Source: Carboxylicivirga sp. (lineage in GTDB: Bacteria > Bacteroidota > Bacteroidia > Bacteroidales > Marinilabiliaceae). From it: DNA of 64,000 nucleotides. The stretch covers positions 98,929 to 162,928 of the forward strand of contig JAOARW010000121.1 of assembly GCA_025210475.1 (NCBI GenBank), in the 5' to 3' direction. A program made the translations under genes and the position numbers. Below, in pieces: positions 7,946 to 16,616 of the stretch. Positions within the stretch are counted from its first letter, which is position 1. Every line of letters starts with the position of its first letter. Under the pieces are notes generated by a model, which did not search any database, was not told where the DNA came from, and saw nothing but the letters and a program-made list of their open reading frames with translations.

Positions 7946-9100
7946 TTAAATTCCTGAATTTCTTCTTCTGATTTTAATTCGCATGGCTCCTTTAATTGGT
8001 TTTTCAGCAACCAAAATTAAATAACCACCACCACCTGCACCTGCTAATTTCCAGGCTATTGCTTCATTTTTATAACGATCAATCGTTTGATTAATTTCAT
8101 CATTAACCATGGCAGGGAACATGGTTGTTTGTGCGTTAAAAGAATCTTTAAATGCTTGAGCAAAAGAAACTAAGTCGCTTTTCTGAATCGCATCCCATGC
8201 TTTTTCAGAAGCACCTGCTAAAGCCTTTACATTGGCTTCATTAATGTAGGTTTCTTTCAATAAGTCTAAACCTTTTTCGCGAGGCCATAACATCACCATG
8301 TATAAATGTTCTTCCAGCCATGTCAGAACCTTTTCATCATGGATAGATTCAAATTTTGTTGGCCAATAGGCGTTATCGTAATAATGTCTAACCAAGCCAG
8401 GCATACATATTCCAATGGCATCTTGTGCTCCGGAAATCAACTCCGATCCCGGTGAATTTTCATATTTAAAGAGTATCTCTGCTAATTTCTCCGGGCGATC
8501 AATGGGTAAGAAGTATGGCCATATTTTCTTAGCGGCATTTCTTGTTGATGTAGATAAACCACACCTTTCGTTATACTCAATTAATGGTTCCAGAGATAAT
8601 GTTATAGCCCATCCGGGGTGGTGTTTAGATACATATGGCTGATCAATCCAGGTGCCTGCCAGATCAATTCGGTAGGGTAATAAACAATTGTCTGAAGTGC
8701 GTATGTCAGTGGTTGAGCGCTTAGGCAAGCCAGCTTCCGGTACTCTTTCAAGTACTTTTAGTTCAATACCTAATTCGTTGCATAACGATTCCTTGGCTGG
8801 CGAGAATCCATCTTCATTAACCACAAAATAATCAGGTTGTAATTCTCTTATTTCATTTTCAAAATCCATAATACCAGAACCGGAATTAACAAAGGCATCT
8901 CTTACATGTTTGATGGCTTTGATCATGTATAGTCGCTCAGCTTCGCAGTTGATGGTTTCACGTCCTTTAAGGTCGCTGATTGTTTTGTCAGAACCAATGC
9001 CAACGTATAAATCGCCATACAATGCTGCTTCTTTAAAAAAAGCGACATGACCACTGTGCAGCATATCGTAACAACCGGATACAAAAACTTTTTTATTCAT
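7946..9100 (-). CDS. Nucleotidyltransferase-GHMP sugar kinase fusion
   Basis: 384 residues, two domains. Residues 1-130 are a cytidylyltransferase-like fold with HSGH (15-18) as the HxGH nucleotide-binding motif and a closing STTDIR. Residues 140-376 resemble a GHMP kinase: PYRIDLAGTW at the N-terminal substrate loop, SGAQDAIGI in the middle and LAGAGGGGY (352-360) as the C-terminal GHMP motif. The usual PxxxGLGSSAA phosphate loop is not obvious. A bifunctional enzyme activating a sugar (kinase then nucleotidyl transfer) for glycan synthesis is the likely role; the sugar cannot be read from sequence. The C-terminus is basic (KIRRRNS). Confidence 0.8.
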   Translation of the reverse strand: MNKKVFVSGCYDMLHSGHVAFFKEAALYGDLYVGIGSDKTISDLKGRETINCEAERLYMIKAIKHVRDAFVNSGSGIMDFENEIRELQPDYFVVNEDGFSPAKESLCNELGIELKVLERVPEAGLPKRSTTDIRTSDNCLLPYRIDLAGTWIDQPYVSKHHPGWAITLSLEPLIEYNERCGLSTSTRNAAKKIWPYFLPIDRPEKLAEILFKYENSPGSELISGAQDAIGICMPGLVRHYYDNAYWPTKFESIHDEKVLTWLEEHLYMVMLWPREKGLDLLKETYINEANVKALAGASEKAWDAIQKSDLVSFAQAFKDSFNAQTTMFPAMVNDEINQTIDRYKNEAIAWKLAGAGGGGYLILVAEKPIKGAMRIKIRRRNSGI

Positions 9101-9171
9101 TCTGGATTTATTATTGATTGCAGTTCAAATATAATTGAATGCGAACTAATACTTATGATGAGTTGATAATA

Positions 9172-9206
9172 AAAATACAAAAAAAAGGCACCCTTTGGAT
9201 GCCTTT
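9172..9206 (-). terminator. Terminator of the pflB-pflA-focA operon
   Basis: On the minus strand AAAGGCA (9206-9200) pairs with TGCCTTT (9190-9184), followed by a long T-run. It lies 20 bases past the focA stop. Confidence 0.85.
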
Positions 9207-9225
9207 GAAATAAGTTTAGTAAGAA

Positions 9226-10011
9226 TCAATTCTTTTTATCGTATATAAACCAATAACTTGTTCCAACAAACAAAGCACCTCCAATGATGTTACCAATCGT
9301 TACCGGAATAAGATTGTTAAAAATAAATTCAGTCCAGGTTATATCGGCACCATAAAAAATGGCAGTTGGAATAAAAAACATATTGGCAACACTGTGTTCA
9401 AAACCCATGGCGACAAATGCCATAATAGGAAACCAAATACCCAGTATTTTCCCCGAAATATCTTTAGCTGCATACGCCAGCCACATGGCCAGAGCCACCA
9501 TCCAGTTACAGGCGATACCTTTTATCATAGCCTTTAAAAATGGTGCTGAGGTTTTGTATTCGCCAATATGAATAGCGCTTGAATACCAGGGATCTTTTGC
9601 AAACATATCAGTATAGTAAGCAAATAAGAATGCAACAATTATTGAGCCAATAAAATTACCGAAGTAAACGATGCCCCAGTTCTTTAATATTGATTTAAAA
9701 CTACGATTACCAGATAATAAGCCTGGTATAAAATAAGCTGTGTTACCAGTGAATAATTCGGCACCTGCAATGGCGCATAAAATAAGTCCTAATGGGAAGA
9801 CAGCTCCAAAAAGTAACTTTTGTATTCCAGGATTATTTGCGCTTAATTCAGGTAATCCGCCCCCTACAGCAATTGCTAAAAGGCCGCCCATGGCGATGTA
9901 TCCGCCGGCTAAAAGTGCCAAAACAAATGTTTTTGCAACTGGTGTTTGGGCTTTACTTTCAGCCACACCATTTACCTGTTCAACAATTTCTTTTGCTGAA
10001 TAATAATTCAT
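9226..10011 (-). CDS. focA: FocA/NirC family formate transporter
   Basis: 261-residue integral membrane protein of the formate/nitrite transporter family, forming pentameric channels that move formate or nitrite. About six hydrophobic segments are visible, with the family blocks GGLLAIAVGGG, GAELFTGNTAYF and GNFIGSIIVAF near the second and third helices and WMVALAMWLAY later. Its place directly after pflA (38 bases) in the pfl operon makes formate, the product of pyruvate formate-lyase, the expected substrate. A terminator follows. In E. coli focA precedes pflB; here it is the last gene. Confidence 0.92.
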   Translation of the reverse strand: MNYYSAKEIVEQVNGVAESKAQTPVAKTFVLALLAGGYIAMGGLLAIAVGGGLPELSANNPGIQKLLFGAVFPLGLILCAIAGAELFTGNTAYFIPGLLSGNRSFKSILKNWGIVYFGNFIGSIIVAFLFAYYTDMFAKDPWYSSAIHIGEYKTSAPFLKAMIKGIACNWMVALAMWLAYAAKDISGKILGIWFPIMAFVAMGFEHSVANMFFIPTAIFYGADITWTEFIFNNLIPVTIGNIIGGALFVGTSYWFIYDKKN

Positions 10012-10049
10012 TAAAATAACTTTTAAAGGATGATAATTTACGATTTGGG

Positions 10050-10775
10050 CTAGTTGATTACTACCTCTTTAAAGTAATTAGTGAGGATTGATTTTGCCGT
10101 ATCGAGTTGTTCCGGAGTATTGGCCTTCACATCTTTAAGTTGATATTCCCAACCCAGATGTTCGTATTTGTGAGCACCAAGTTCATGATACGGCTGTATT
10201 TCCAGTTTTTCAATGTTCTCAAAGTTCTGAAAGTGCGCTCCGAGTTGATGCAAATGATCAGGGTTATCGGAATAGCCTGGAACCAAAACATAGCGCAACC
10301 ATACAGGTTTGTTAATTTCTTTCAGGTAATTGATAAATGCTAAAGTTTTCTCATTCTTTTTACCAGTTAAACGCTCATGCTGTTCACTATAAATGTGCTT
10401 AATATCCAGTAAAACTATGTCGGTGAACTGCATGACTGCTTTTACATCTTCATTAAGGATACTGCCATTGGTATCGATACAAATGTGAAAACCTTCTTCT
10501 TTTAATGCTTTAACAACAGGTAGAAGCTGTTTGGCCTGAACCAGTGGTTCACCACCCGAAAAGGTTAATCCTCCTTTTTTACCAAAAAAGGGTTTTTGAT
10601 TTTTTGCCATGGCAACAATCTCTTCAGCAGAAGTTTCTGATCCACCTTTTAATTCAATTGTATCAGCATTGGCACAATACAAGCACTTAAAATTACAGCC
10701 TTGTAAAAAGGCAACTAATCGAATACCAGGGCCATCGTATGTACCCAATGATTCAAAGGAATGAACTCGTAACAT
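10050..10775 (-). CDS. pflA: Pyruvate formate-lyase activating enzyme
   Basis: 241-residue radical SAM enzyme that installs the glycyl radical on PflB. Cys27, Cys31 and Cys34 (GCNFKCLYC) form the CxxxCxxC [4Fe-4S] motif; GGLTFSGGEP and the LLDIKH block are typical of PflA. The start MLRVHSFESLGTYDGPGIR is the canonical activase start. It lies 86 bases after pflB, and that spacer holds an inverted AGAAGGC repeat. Cytosolic. Confidence 0.95.
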   Translation of the reverse strand: MLRVHSFESLGTYDGPGIRLVAFLQGCNFKCLYCANADTIELKGGSETSAEEIVAMAKNQKPFFGKKGGLTFSGGEPLVQAKQLLPVVKALKEEGFHICIDTNGSILNEDVKAVMQFTDIVLLDIKHIYSEQHERLTGKKNEKTLAFINYLKEINKPVWLRYVLVPGYSDNPDHLHQLGAHFQNFENIEKLEIQPYHELGAHKYEHLGWEYQLKDVKANTPEQLDTAKSILTNYFKEVVIN

Positions 10776-10794
10776 ATTATTTTAAGTTATGAGC

Positions 10795-10850
10795 CAGAAG
10801 GCAGAAGGCAGAAGGAGTATATCTCACTTCTGCCTAATTACTTCTGCCTG
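10795..10850. repeat. AGAAGGC short-period inverted repeat between pflB and pflA
   Basis: Three near-tandem AGAAGG units (from 10795) face two CTTCTGCCT units (10827-10849), so the spacer can fold into a long hairpin. Related AGAAGGCAGAAG tracts recur at 34888 and 36314. The hairpin could affect the pflB:pflA expression ratio. Confidence 0.7.
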
Positions 10851-10861
10851 TTATTGTTTTA

Positions 10862-13093
10862 TTACATGTTGCTGTGGAAGCTACGTGAGATTACCTCAAG
10901 CTGTTGTTCGCGTGTTAAACGAACAAAGTTTACAGCATAACCCGATACACGAATAGTTAACTGTGGGTACTCATTTGGATTTTCCATAGCATCCTCTAAA
11001 AGTTCACGGTTAAGAACGTTTACGTTCAGGTGGTGAGCCTCTTTTGAGAAATAGGCATCCATCATGGTTACCAGGTTGTCAACGCGTGTTTCTGTATCGG
11101 CACCTAATGACTTAGGGATGATGCTGAATGTATTAGAGATACCATCCAAAGCATTTTTATAGTCAAGTTTTGCAACTGAGTTCAATGAAGCAATTGCACC
11201 ATTTTTATCACGCCCGTGCATTGGGTTAGCACCAGGAGCAAAAGGCACACCCTGCTCACGTCCGTCAGGAGTTGCACCAGTCTTCAATCCATAAACTACA
11301 TTGGATGTAATGGTTAGGATCGACATGGTTGGCTCGGCATTTTTGTAGGTATTTAAGCCGCATAATAACTGGTTGAAGTGATTTGAAATTTCAACAGCCA
11401 GGTTATCTACGCGATCATCATCGTTACCGTAACATGGGAACTCTCCATCGATTAAGAATTGAGAAGACAAGCCATCGTCGTTACGTACCACTGTTACATT
11501 GGCGTGCTTAATAGCAGATAATGAATCGGCTACAATTGACAAGCCTGCCATACCATACGCTAAGTTTACTCTTGGATTAGTATCCACAAAGGCCATCTGA
11601 GCTTTTTCGTAGTAGTATTTGTCGTGCATGAAGTGGATGATGTTCATCGACTCGTTGTAAACGCGAGCTACTTCTTTCATCGCCAGCTTGTAATTAGCCA
11701 TTACCTCGTCGAAATCTAGCTTATCGCTTTTTAATGCAGGAATACCCTCTACAATAACTTTACCCGACATTTCGCAACGACCACCATTGATTGCCAATAG
11801 TAAGGTTTTTGCTAAGTTGGTACGCGCGCCGAAGAACTGGATGTGCTTACCAATTTCCTGGAACGATACACAACAGGCAATACCATAGTCATCCGAGTTA
11901 CGTGTTTCCGTCATCAAGTCATCGTTTTCGTACTGAATAGATGATGTATCGATAGAAACCTGTGCACAGAATGCTTTAAAGTTTTCTGGTAAATCCTGTG
12001 ACCAAAGAACTGTCATGTTTGGCTCTGGTGAAGGACCTAAGTTGTATAATGTCTGTAAGAAACGGTAAGAAGTTTTAGTAATTTTATGACGTCCATCCAT
12101 CAATTTACCACCAATCGCTTCTGTTACCCATGTTGGGTCACCGGCAAAAATTTCATTGTATGCATTCATGCGAAGGTGACGAACCACACGTAGTTTCATT
12201 ACGAATTGATCGATAAATTCCTGAGCTGTTTCTTCAGTGATGTTACCGTTTTTCAAATCGTACTCCATGTAAATGTCGATGAATGACGATACGTTACCCA
12301 ATGACATGGCAGCACCATCTTGCTCTTTAACTGCAGCCAAATATGCAAAATAAACCCACTGAACAGCTTCTTGTGCAGATTCTGCCGGACGAGACAGATC
12401 TAAACCATATTTAGCACCTAACTCTTTAATTTGAAGCAACGCTTTAATCTGTTCCGCAACTTCTTCACGTAAGCGAATTTTTTCGTCAGACATAGGTCCA
12501 ACCAAACCTATCATATCGGATTTTTTGGCAGCTACTAAGCGATCAATACCATACAATGCCAAACGACGATAGTCACCAATGATACGGCCACGTGCATAGT
12601 TGTCAGGTAAACCAGTTAAAAATCCTAATGAGCGGTATTTACGAATCTCATCGGTATAAACATCAAATACACCATCATTGTGTGTTTTGGCGTAATTGCG
12701 GAAGATATCTTTAACGCGGTCAGATACTTCTAAACCTTGCTCGCTACAAGCTTTTTCAACTACAGCGATACCACCGTAAGGCTTCATGGCGCGCTTTAAT
12801 AGTTCATCAGTTTGTAAACCAAGGATTAACTCAAGATCCTTTTGGATGTATCCGGCTTCGTGTGATGCAATTGTAGAAATGGTTTCGGTATCAATTGATC
12901 GAACACCGTTATTAGCTCTTTCTTCTTTGATAGCTTCCAAACAAATATCCCAAAGCTTTTTGGTGCGTTCGGTAGCGCCGCATAAGAATGAACTATCTCC
13001 ATCAAATGGAGTAATGTTTTTTTGAACAAAATCTCTAACGTTTACTTGCTCGTTCCAAGCACCATTTACGAACGTCTCATTAATTTTACTCAT
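10862..13093 (-). CDS. pflB: Pyruvate formate-lyase (formate C-acetyltransferase)
   Basis: 743-residue glycyl radical enzyme converting pyruvate and CoA to acetyl-CoA and formate. The active-site pair Cys407-Cys408 lies in YGIACCVSF, and the radical Gly718 in RVSGYAVNF, 25 residues from the end, as in canonical PFL. Length and start (SKINETFVNGAWNEQVNVRD) match Bacteroidales enzymes. It is the first gene of pflB-pflA-focA. A consensus-like promoter lies 61-91 bases upstream and a Crp/Fnr-type palindrome about 200 bases upstream, so oxygen- or redox-linked control is plausible. The window does not show a spare-part YfiD-like protein. Confidence 0.97.
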   Translation of the reverse strand: MSKINETFVNGAWNEQVNVRDFVQKNITPFDGDSSFLCGATERTKKLWDICLEAIKEERANNGVRSIDTETISTIASHEAGYIQKDLELILGLQTDELLKRAMKPYGGIAVVEKACSEQGLEVSDRVKDIFRNYAKTHNDGVFDVYTDEIRKYRSLGFLTGLPDNYARGRIIGDYRRLALYGIDRLVAAKKSDMIGLVGPMSDEKIRLREEVAEQIKALLQIKELGAKYGLDLSRPAESAQEAVQWVYFAYLAAVKEQDGAAMSLGNVSSFIDIYMEYDLKNGNITEETAQEFIDQFVMKLRVVRHLRMNAYNEIFAGDPTWVTEAIGGKLMDGRHKITKTSYRFLQTLYNLGPSPEPNMTVLWSQDLPENFKAFCAQVSIDTSSIQYENDDLMTETRNSDDYGIACCVSFQEIGKHIQFFGARTNLAKTLLLAINGGRCEMSGKVIVEGIPALKSDKLDFDEVMANYKLAMKEVARVYNESMNIIHFMHDKYYYEKAQMAFVDTNPRVNLAYGMAGLSIVADSLSAIKHANVTVVRNDDGLSSQFLIDGEFPCYGNDDDRVDNLAVEISNHFNQLLCGLNTYKNAEPTMSILTITSNVVYGLKTGATPDGREQGVPFAPGANPMHGRDKNGAIASLNSVAKLDYKNALDGISNTFSIIPKSLGADTETRVDNLVTMMDAYFSKEAHHLNVNVLNRELLEDAMENPNEYPQLTIRVSGYAVNFVRLTREQQLEVISRSFHSNM

Positions 13094-13153
13094 AATTTAA
13101 CTGTTATCCTGTACAATTTATAATTTGTGCGTTATTTTCTGTATTTGCGACGG

Positions 13154-13184
13154 CAAAGTAAGCTTCTTTTATTTTACTGTGCAA
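13154..13184 (-). promoter_or_regulatory. Promoter of the pfl operon
   Basis: On the minus strand TTG (13184-13182), a 20-base spacer, then TTACTTTG (13161-13154), one mismatch from TAnnTTTG. The predicted start of transcription is near 13147, leaving a leader of about 50 bases. Confidence 0.55.
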
Positions 13185-13283
13185 TCCTCATTATTAGGGA
13201 TAAAGGGGAGTGCTGGGTCTGTTTTTGCTACTTGAGCGCATGCATTTATTTTAGAATATTGACGTTTAAGATTCGAATGTAAA

Positions 13284-13303
13284 TTGTAATGTGCAGATTA
13301 CAA
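13284..13303. promoter_or_regulatory. Crp/Fnr-type palindrome upstream of pflB
   Basis: TTGTAAT-N6-ATTACAA is a perfect 7-bp inverted repeat with the half-site and spacing style of Crp/Fnr superfamily operators. It lies between divergent pflB and ptrB, centred about 200 bases from the pflB ATG and 250 from the ptrB ATG. A Crp/Fnr regulator is encoded at 20329; a link between them is only inference. Confidence 0.5.
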
Positions 13304-13546
13304 AAGAGATTTGAGAGTGTAATTTCTGAGGTGCAAATGATGGTGTCTTTCGAAATCTGTTGTTTCGGATTAATATTTGAAAATAAGAATCAGGTGCAGA
13401 TTTAATTATTTTTAACATCTCAATCGCTGGTAAGCAAAGTCAGGACGCCTTACTCCTTATATTAATCGTGCGAATTTGACTTTATATAACGATTGTTCGA
13501 TGTGATTCTTTACTTTTAGAGAAAATTTAAACCTAAAAGATGTAGT

Positions 13547-15706
13547 ATGAAAAAAATGTTTGGCCTAATGGCTATAACGCTGCTTATAGCTTGTACCCCA
13601 CAAAAAAAGAAAGTTTCGATGATACCAGAGAATTTACCGAATGCGCCGGTTGCTGAGAAGAAGGATTCTGTTTTAACAATGCATGACCATACGCGTGTTG
13701 ATCCTTATTTTTGGATGCGATTGACAGATGAACAGAAGAATGCAGAAAACCCGGATGAGCAAACGCAAAAAGTGCTAGATTATTTAAATGCCGAGAATAC
13801 ATATACCAAAACTGTAATGAGTAAAACGGAGGCATTGCAGGAAAAACTTTTTAATGAGATTGTTGGTCGCATAAAGAAAGATGATGAGTCAGTGCCTTAT
13901 TTCTCAAATGGTTATTGGTATTATTCTAAGTTTGAAAAAGGTAAAGAATACCGCATCCATTGCCGCAGGAAAGGAACAATGGAGGCTCCTGAAGAAGTAT
14001 TCTTCGATGAGAATGAGCGTGCCGAAGGTCAGGCCTATTACGGATTAGGAAGTTTAACCATCAGTATCGATAATAAATTATTGGCCTTTGCCGAAGATTT
14101 TGTTAGCCGACGAATCTATACCATTCGGTTTAAGAATCTTGAGACAGGCGAGATATTACCCGATGTGTTAACTAATGCTGAAGCCGGGGGTGCCTGGGCA
14201 AATGATAACCTAACTTATTTCTATACGACCAAAAATGAAGTGTCTTTATTAAGTGAAAAGATTTGGCGTCATAAATTGGGTAATGACAAGGATGTGATGG
14301 TTTACCACGAAAAAGATCCTTCGTTTTACATTGGCGTTTATAAAACCAAATCGGATAAATACCTTGTAATTGATGAAAGTTCTACTTTGGTTTGTGATTA
14401 TCACATTTTGGATGCGGATAATCCAACAGGGGAGTTTAAGCAATTTACACCGCGTACGGAAGAACACGAATATTTCATTCAGCACTTTGAAGATAAATGG
14501 TTTGTTACGACCAATAATGAAGCCACTAACTTTCGTTTAATGGAAACACCTGTTGGTGCTACCGAAATGAGCAATTGGAAGGAAGTAATTCCGCATCGTG
14601 AAAATGTTTTGCTTGACGAGATTGAAGTATTTAAAGATTACCTGGTGGTGAGTGAACGTAAAGACGCACTTAATCATTTACGCATCATCAACCAAAAAAC
14701 GAAAGAAGAGCATTACCTGGATTTTGGTGAGGATGTTTATGTAGCTTATATTTCGATTAATCCTGAATTTAACACCAACAAATTAAGATTTGGTTATAGC
14801 TCTATGACCACACCAACATCAACAATTGATTATGATATGTCGGCTAAAACAAAAGATGTTAAAAAAGTACAGGAAGTGGTTGGCGGACATGATCCGGAAA
14901 AGTATGTGACTGAGCGCTTATGGGCAAAGGCGCGAGATGGTGTTAAAGTACCAATGTCGGTTGTGTATAAAAAAGGGGTTAAGAAAAATGGCGAGGCACC
15001 ATTGCTATTGTACGCCTATGGATCATATGGGTCCACGATGGATCCCTGGTTTAGTTCAACCAGATTAAGTTTATTAGATCGCGGTTTCATATTTGTTGTA
15101 GCACACATCAGAGGAAGTCAGGCAATGGGGCGCCAGTGGTACGATGATGGTAAGATGCTGAATAAAATAAACACCTTCAACGATTATATTGATTGTAGTC
15201 AGTATCTGATTGATCAAAAATATACCTCGTCTGAGCATTTATATGCCATGGGAGGAAGTGCAGGTGGTTTATTAATGGGAGCTGTGGCTAACATGGCACC
15301 TGAGTTATATAATGGAATGGTAGCAGCAGTGCCTTTTGTTGATGTGGTATCAACCATGTTGGATGAAACAATTCCGTTAACAACGAATGAGTTTGATGAG
15401 TGGGGGAATCCGAAAAACAAGGAATATTACGATTACATGCTAAGCTATTCGCCATATGATAATGTGAAAGCGATGGACTATCCTAATCTTTTAATAACAA
15501 CAGGTTTATTTGATTCGCAGGTGCAATATTGGGAACCGGCTAAGTGGTTGGCAAAACTCCGTGATACAAAAACGGGCGATAATCTTCTGATAATGCATAC
15601 TAATATGGAAGCGGGTCATGGAGGTGCATCGGGACGATTTAAGCGTTACCGTGAAACAGCCATGGAATATGCTTTTATGATGATGCTGGAGGGAATAAAC
15701 GAGTAG
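13547..15706 (+). CDS. ptrB: Oligopeptidase B-type prolyl oligopeptidase (S9A), lipoprotein
   Basis: 719-residue serine peptidase of family S9 with an N-terminal beta-propeller and C-terminal alpha/beta hydrolase domain. The triad is visible: Ser571 in GGSAGG, Asp656 in FDSQV, His691 in GHGG. The catalytic domain (YAYGSYG, AHIRGSQAMGRQWYDDGK) is most like protease II/oligopeptidase B, which cuts peptides after basic residues. The start MKKMFGLMAITLLIACTP is a lipoprotein signal (Cys16), so the enzyme acts outside the cytosol, unlike E. coli PtrB. A perfect terminator follows, so the gene is probably monocistronic. Confidence 0.9.
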   Translation: MKKMFGLMAITLLIACTPQKKKVSMIPENLPNAPVAEKKDSVLTMHDHTRVDPYFWMRLTDEQKNAENPDEQTQKVLDYLNAENTYTKTVMSKTEALQEKLFNEIVGRIKKDDESVPYFSNGYWYYSKFEKGKEYRIHCRRKGTMEAPEEVFFDENERAEGQAYYGLGSLTISIDNKLLAFAEDFVSRRIYTIRFKNLETGEILPDVLTNAEAGGAWANDNLTYFYTTKNEVSLLSEKIWRHKLGNDKDVMVYHEKDPSFYIGVYKTKSDKYLVIDESSTLVCDYHILDADNPTGEFKQFTPRTEEHEYFIQHFEDKWFVTTNNEATNFRLMETPVGATEMSNWKEVIPHRENVLLDEIEVFKDYLVVSERKDALNHLRIINQKTKEEHYLDFGEDVYVAYISINPEFNTNKLRFGYSSMTTPTSTIDYDMSAKTKDVKKVQEVVGGHDPEKYVTERLWAKARDGVKVPMSVVYKKGVKKNGEAPLLLYAYGSYGSTMDPWFSSTRLSLLDRGFIFVVAHIRGSQAMGRQWYDDGKMLNKINTFNDYIDCSQYLIDQKYTSSEHLYAMGGSAGGLLMGAVANMAPELYNGMVAAVPFVDVVSTMLDETIPLTTNEFDEWGNPKNKEYYDYMLSYSPYDNVKAMDYPNLLITTGLFDSQVQYWEPAKWLAKLRDTKTGDNLLIMHTNMEAGHGGASGRFKRYRETAMEYAFMMMLEGINE

Positions 15707-15730
15707 CATATAATTAATAGGATATACAAT

Positions 15731-15766
15731 AACCCGCATGGATAATTATTCATGCGGGTTTTTTAT
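15731..15766 (+). terminator. Terminator after ptrB
   Basis: AACCCGCATG (15731-15740) and CATGCGGGTT (15751-15760) form a perfect 10-bp stem followed by TTTT. Confidence 0.93.
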
Positions 15767-15794
15767 AGTTGTAATGATTAAGATTAGTGTCTTT

Positions 15795-15826
15795 CTATCA
15801 ATGAAATGAAGTGGTGTGATTGATAG
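15795..15826. promoter_or_regulatory. Inverted repeat, candidate activator site for a sigma-54 promoter
   Basis: CTATCAAT (15795-15802) and ATTGATAG (15819-15826) form a perfect 8-bp inverted repeat with a 16-base spacer. Its centre lies about 86 bases upstream of the transcription start predicted from the sigma-54-like element, a usual place for an enhancer-binding protein site. Confidence 0.5.
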
Positions 15827-15870
15827 CGAAATGTATAATTTTAAGAAGGCTTGTTAAGGAGTGTTAATTT

Positions 15871-15886
15871 TTGGCACGCCCTTTGT
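15871..15886 (+). promoter_or_regulatory. Sigma-54 (-24/-12) promoter
   Basis: TTGGCACG-CCCT-TTGT matches the RpoN consensus TTGGCACG-N4-TTGC with one change, and the GG (-24) to GT (-12) distance is exact. The predicted start is near 15897, 53 bases before the ATG at 15950. No other TGGCACG element was noticed in the window. Confidence 0.7.
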
Positions 15887-15949
15887 TTTAGCTTCAGTAA
15901 CAAATGAATGTTCCGGCCAGAATAATTGTCTAACTTAAAATCGACTGTC

Positions 15950-16543
15950 ATGAAAGCTTTAACAATTATACCAACCTTATTAATTAGTTTACTTATTTCT
16001 GTTTCAACTGTTGCTCAGAGGCAATCACATCGTCATCACCAAAGAGCTGATGAGCGAGTACGTTGCGAAAAGAACAGAGTTTATGACCAAAATACATGCA
16101 ATAAGAAGGATCATTACACACATCGTTACCATTCGAATCATTATAAAAAGCCTAAGTATAACCATAGTCATTACAATAGCTGTGATCATCGTTCAAGATG
16201 CGATGTAAATAACCGTCGACATTATAAACAACATCATTACAAGCATCACTACCATTGTAACACACACGATGTTTGTTCGCGTCGCTATATCCGTCGATTA
16301 CCTTCGAGGCACTATGTGAGTGTTCGCTATGGAAATGATGTGTTTTACTATTGCGAGGGTTTGTTTTATTCTTTCCAACCAGATTATGGCTATTGGCAAG
16401 TGAACCTGAAAATACCTGTTGTCAGATACCGACCACAGCATTGTCAAACACGAATCGTAAGAGGCAGACATTATTATATCAGTAATGGCAGTTATTATTT
16501 GCCTGTTTCCAATGGCGAATATCTTGTTTGCAGAGTTTATTAA
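15950..16543 (+). CDS. His/Cys-rich exported protein (DUF6515-like C-terminus)
   Basis: 197 residues from the ATG at 15950; the frame extends to a TTG at 15926, but the ATG gives a clean signal peptide (MKALTIIP...STVAQ). Residues about 24-110 are a low-complexity stretch rich in His, Tyr, Lys, Arg and Asn with clusters such as HHYKHHYH. About 20 His and 9 Cys occur in the mature protein. The C-terminal part (RHYVSVRYGNDVFYYCEGLF, then GRHYYISNGSYYLPV) resembles the Tyr-rich DUF6515 family. A periplasmic or surface metal-binding role, for example zinc or copper buffering, is inferred from composition only. Its sigma-54-type promoter recalls the sigma-54-controlled zinc-binding ZraP of enterobacteria, an analogy and not homology. 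Confidence 0.75.
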   Translation: MKALTIIPTLLISLLISVSTVAQRQSHRHHQRADERVRCEKNRVYDQNTCNKKDHYTHRYHSNHYKKPKYNHSHYNSCDHRSRCDVNNRRHYKQHHYKHHYHCNTHDVCSRRYIRRLPSRHYVSVRYGNDVFYYCEGLFYSFQPDYGYWQVNLKIPVVRYRPQHCQTRIVRGRHYYISNGSYYLPVSNGEYLVCRVY

Positions 16544-16564
16544 TAAGATGTAGTAGAAAAGCGC

Positions 16565-16593
16565 ACAAAAAAGGGGAGCCTGAAAAGCTCCCC
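16565..16593 (-). terminator. Terminator of phoH-purC (possibly bidirectional)
   Basis: GGGGAGC (16573-16579) and GCTCCCC (16587-16593) form a perfect stem. On the minus strand it is followed by a T6 run just past the purC stop. It may also end the His-rich gene transcript. Confidence 0.85.
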
Positions 16594-16616
16594 ATATTAT
16601 TTATGTTTCAATTCTT

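Larger units (their letters stand above)
13094..13546. other. Divergent promoter region between pflB and ptrB
   Basis: About 450 AT-rich bases with no coding frame. The region holds the pflB promoter (13154-13184), a 20-bp palindrome (13284-13303), and a TTG-N16-TACTTTTA pair (about 13493-13519) that could serve the oligopeptidase gene. Nothing else is recognised. Confidence 0.6.

Noticed and set aside
12786..13029. Open frames of 67-79 codons in and against the pflB 5' part
   Set aside because: They are shadows of the strongly conserved pflB frame, with no family resemblance and no own start signals.
15926..15949. TTG start adding 8 residues to the His/Cys-rich protein
   Set aside because: The ATG at 15950 gives a clean signal peptide and lies at a normal distance from the sigma-54-like promoter.
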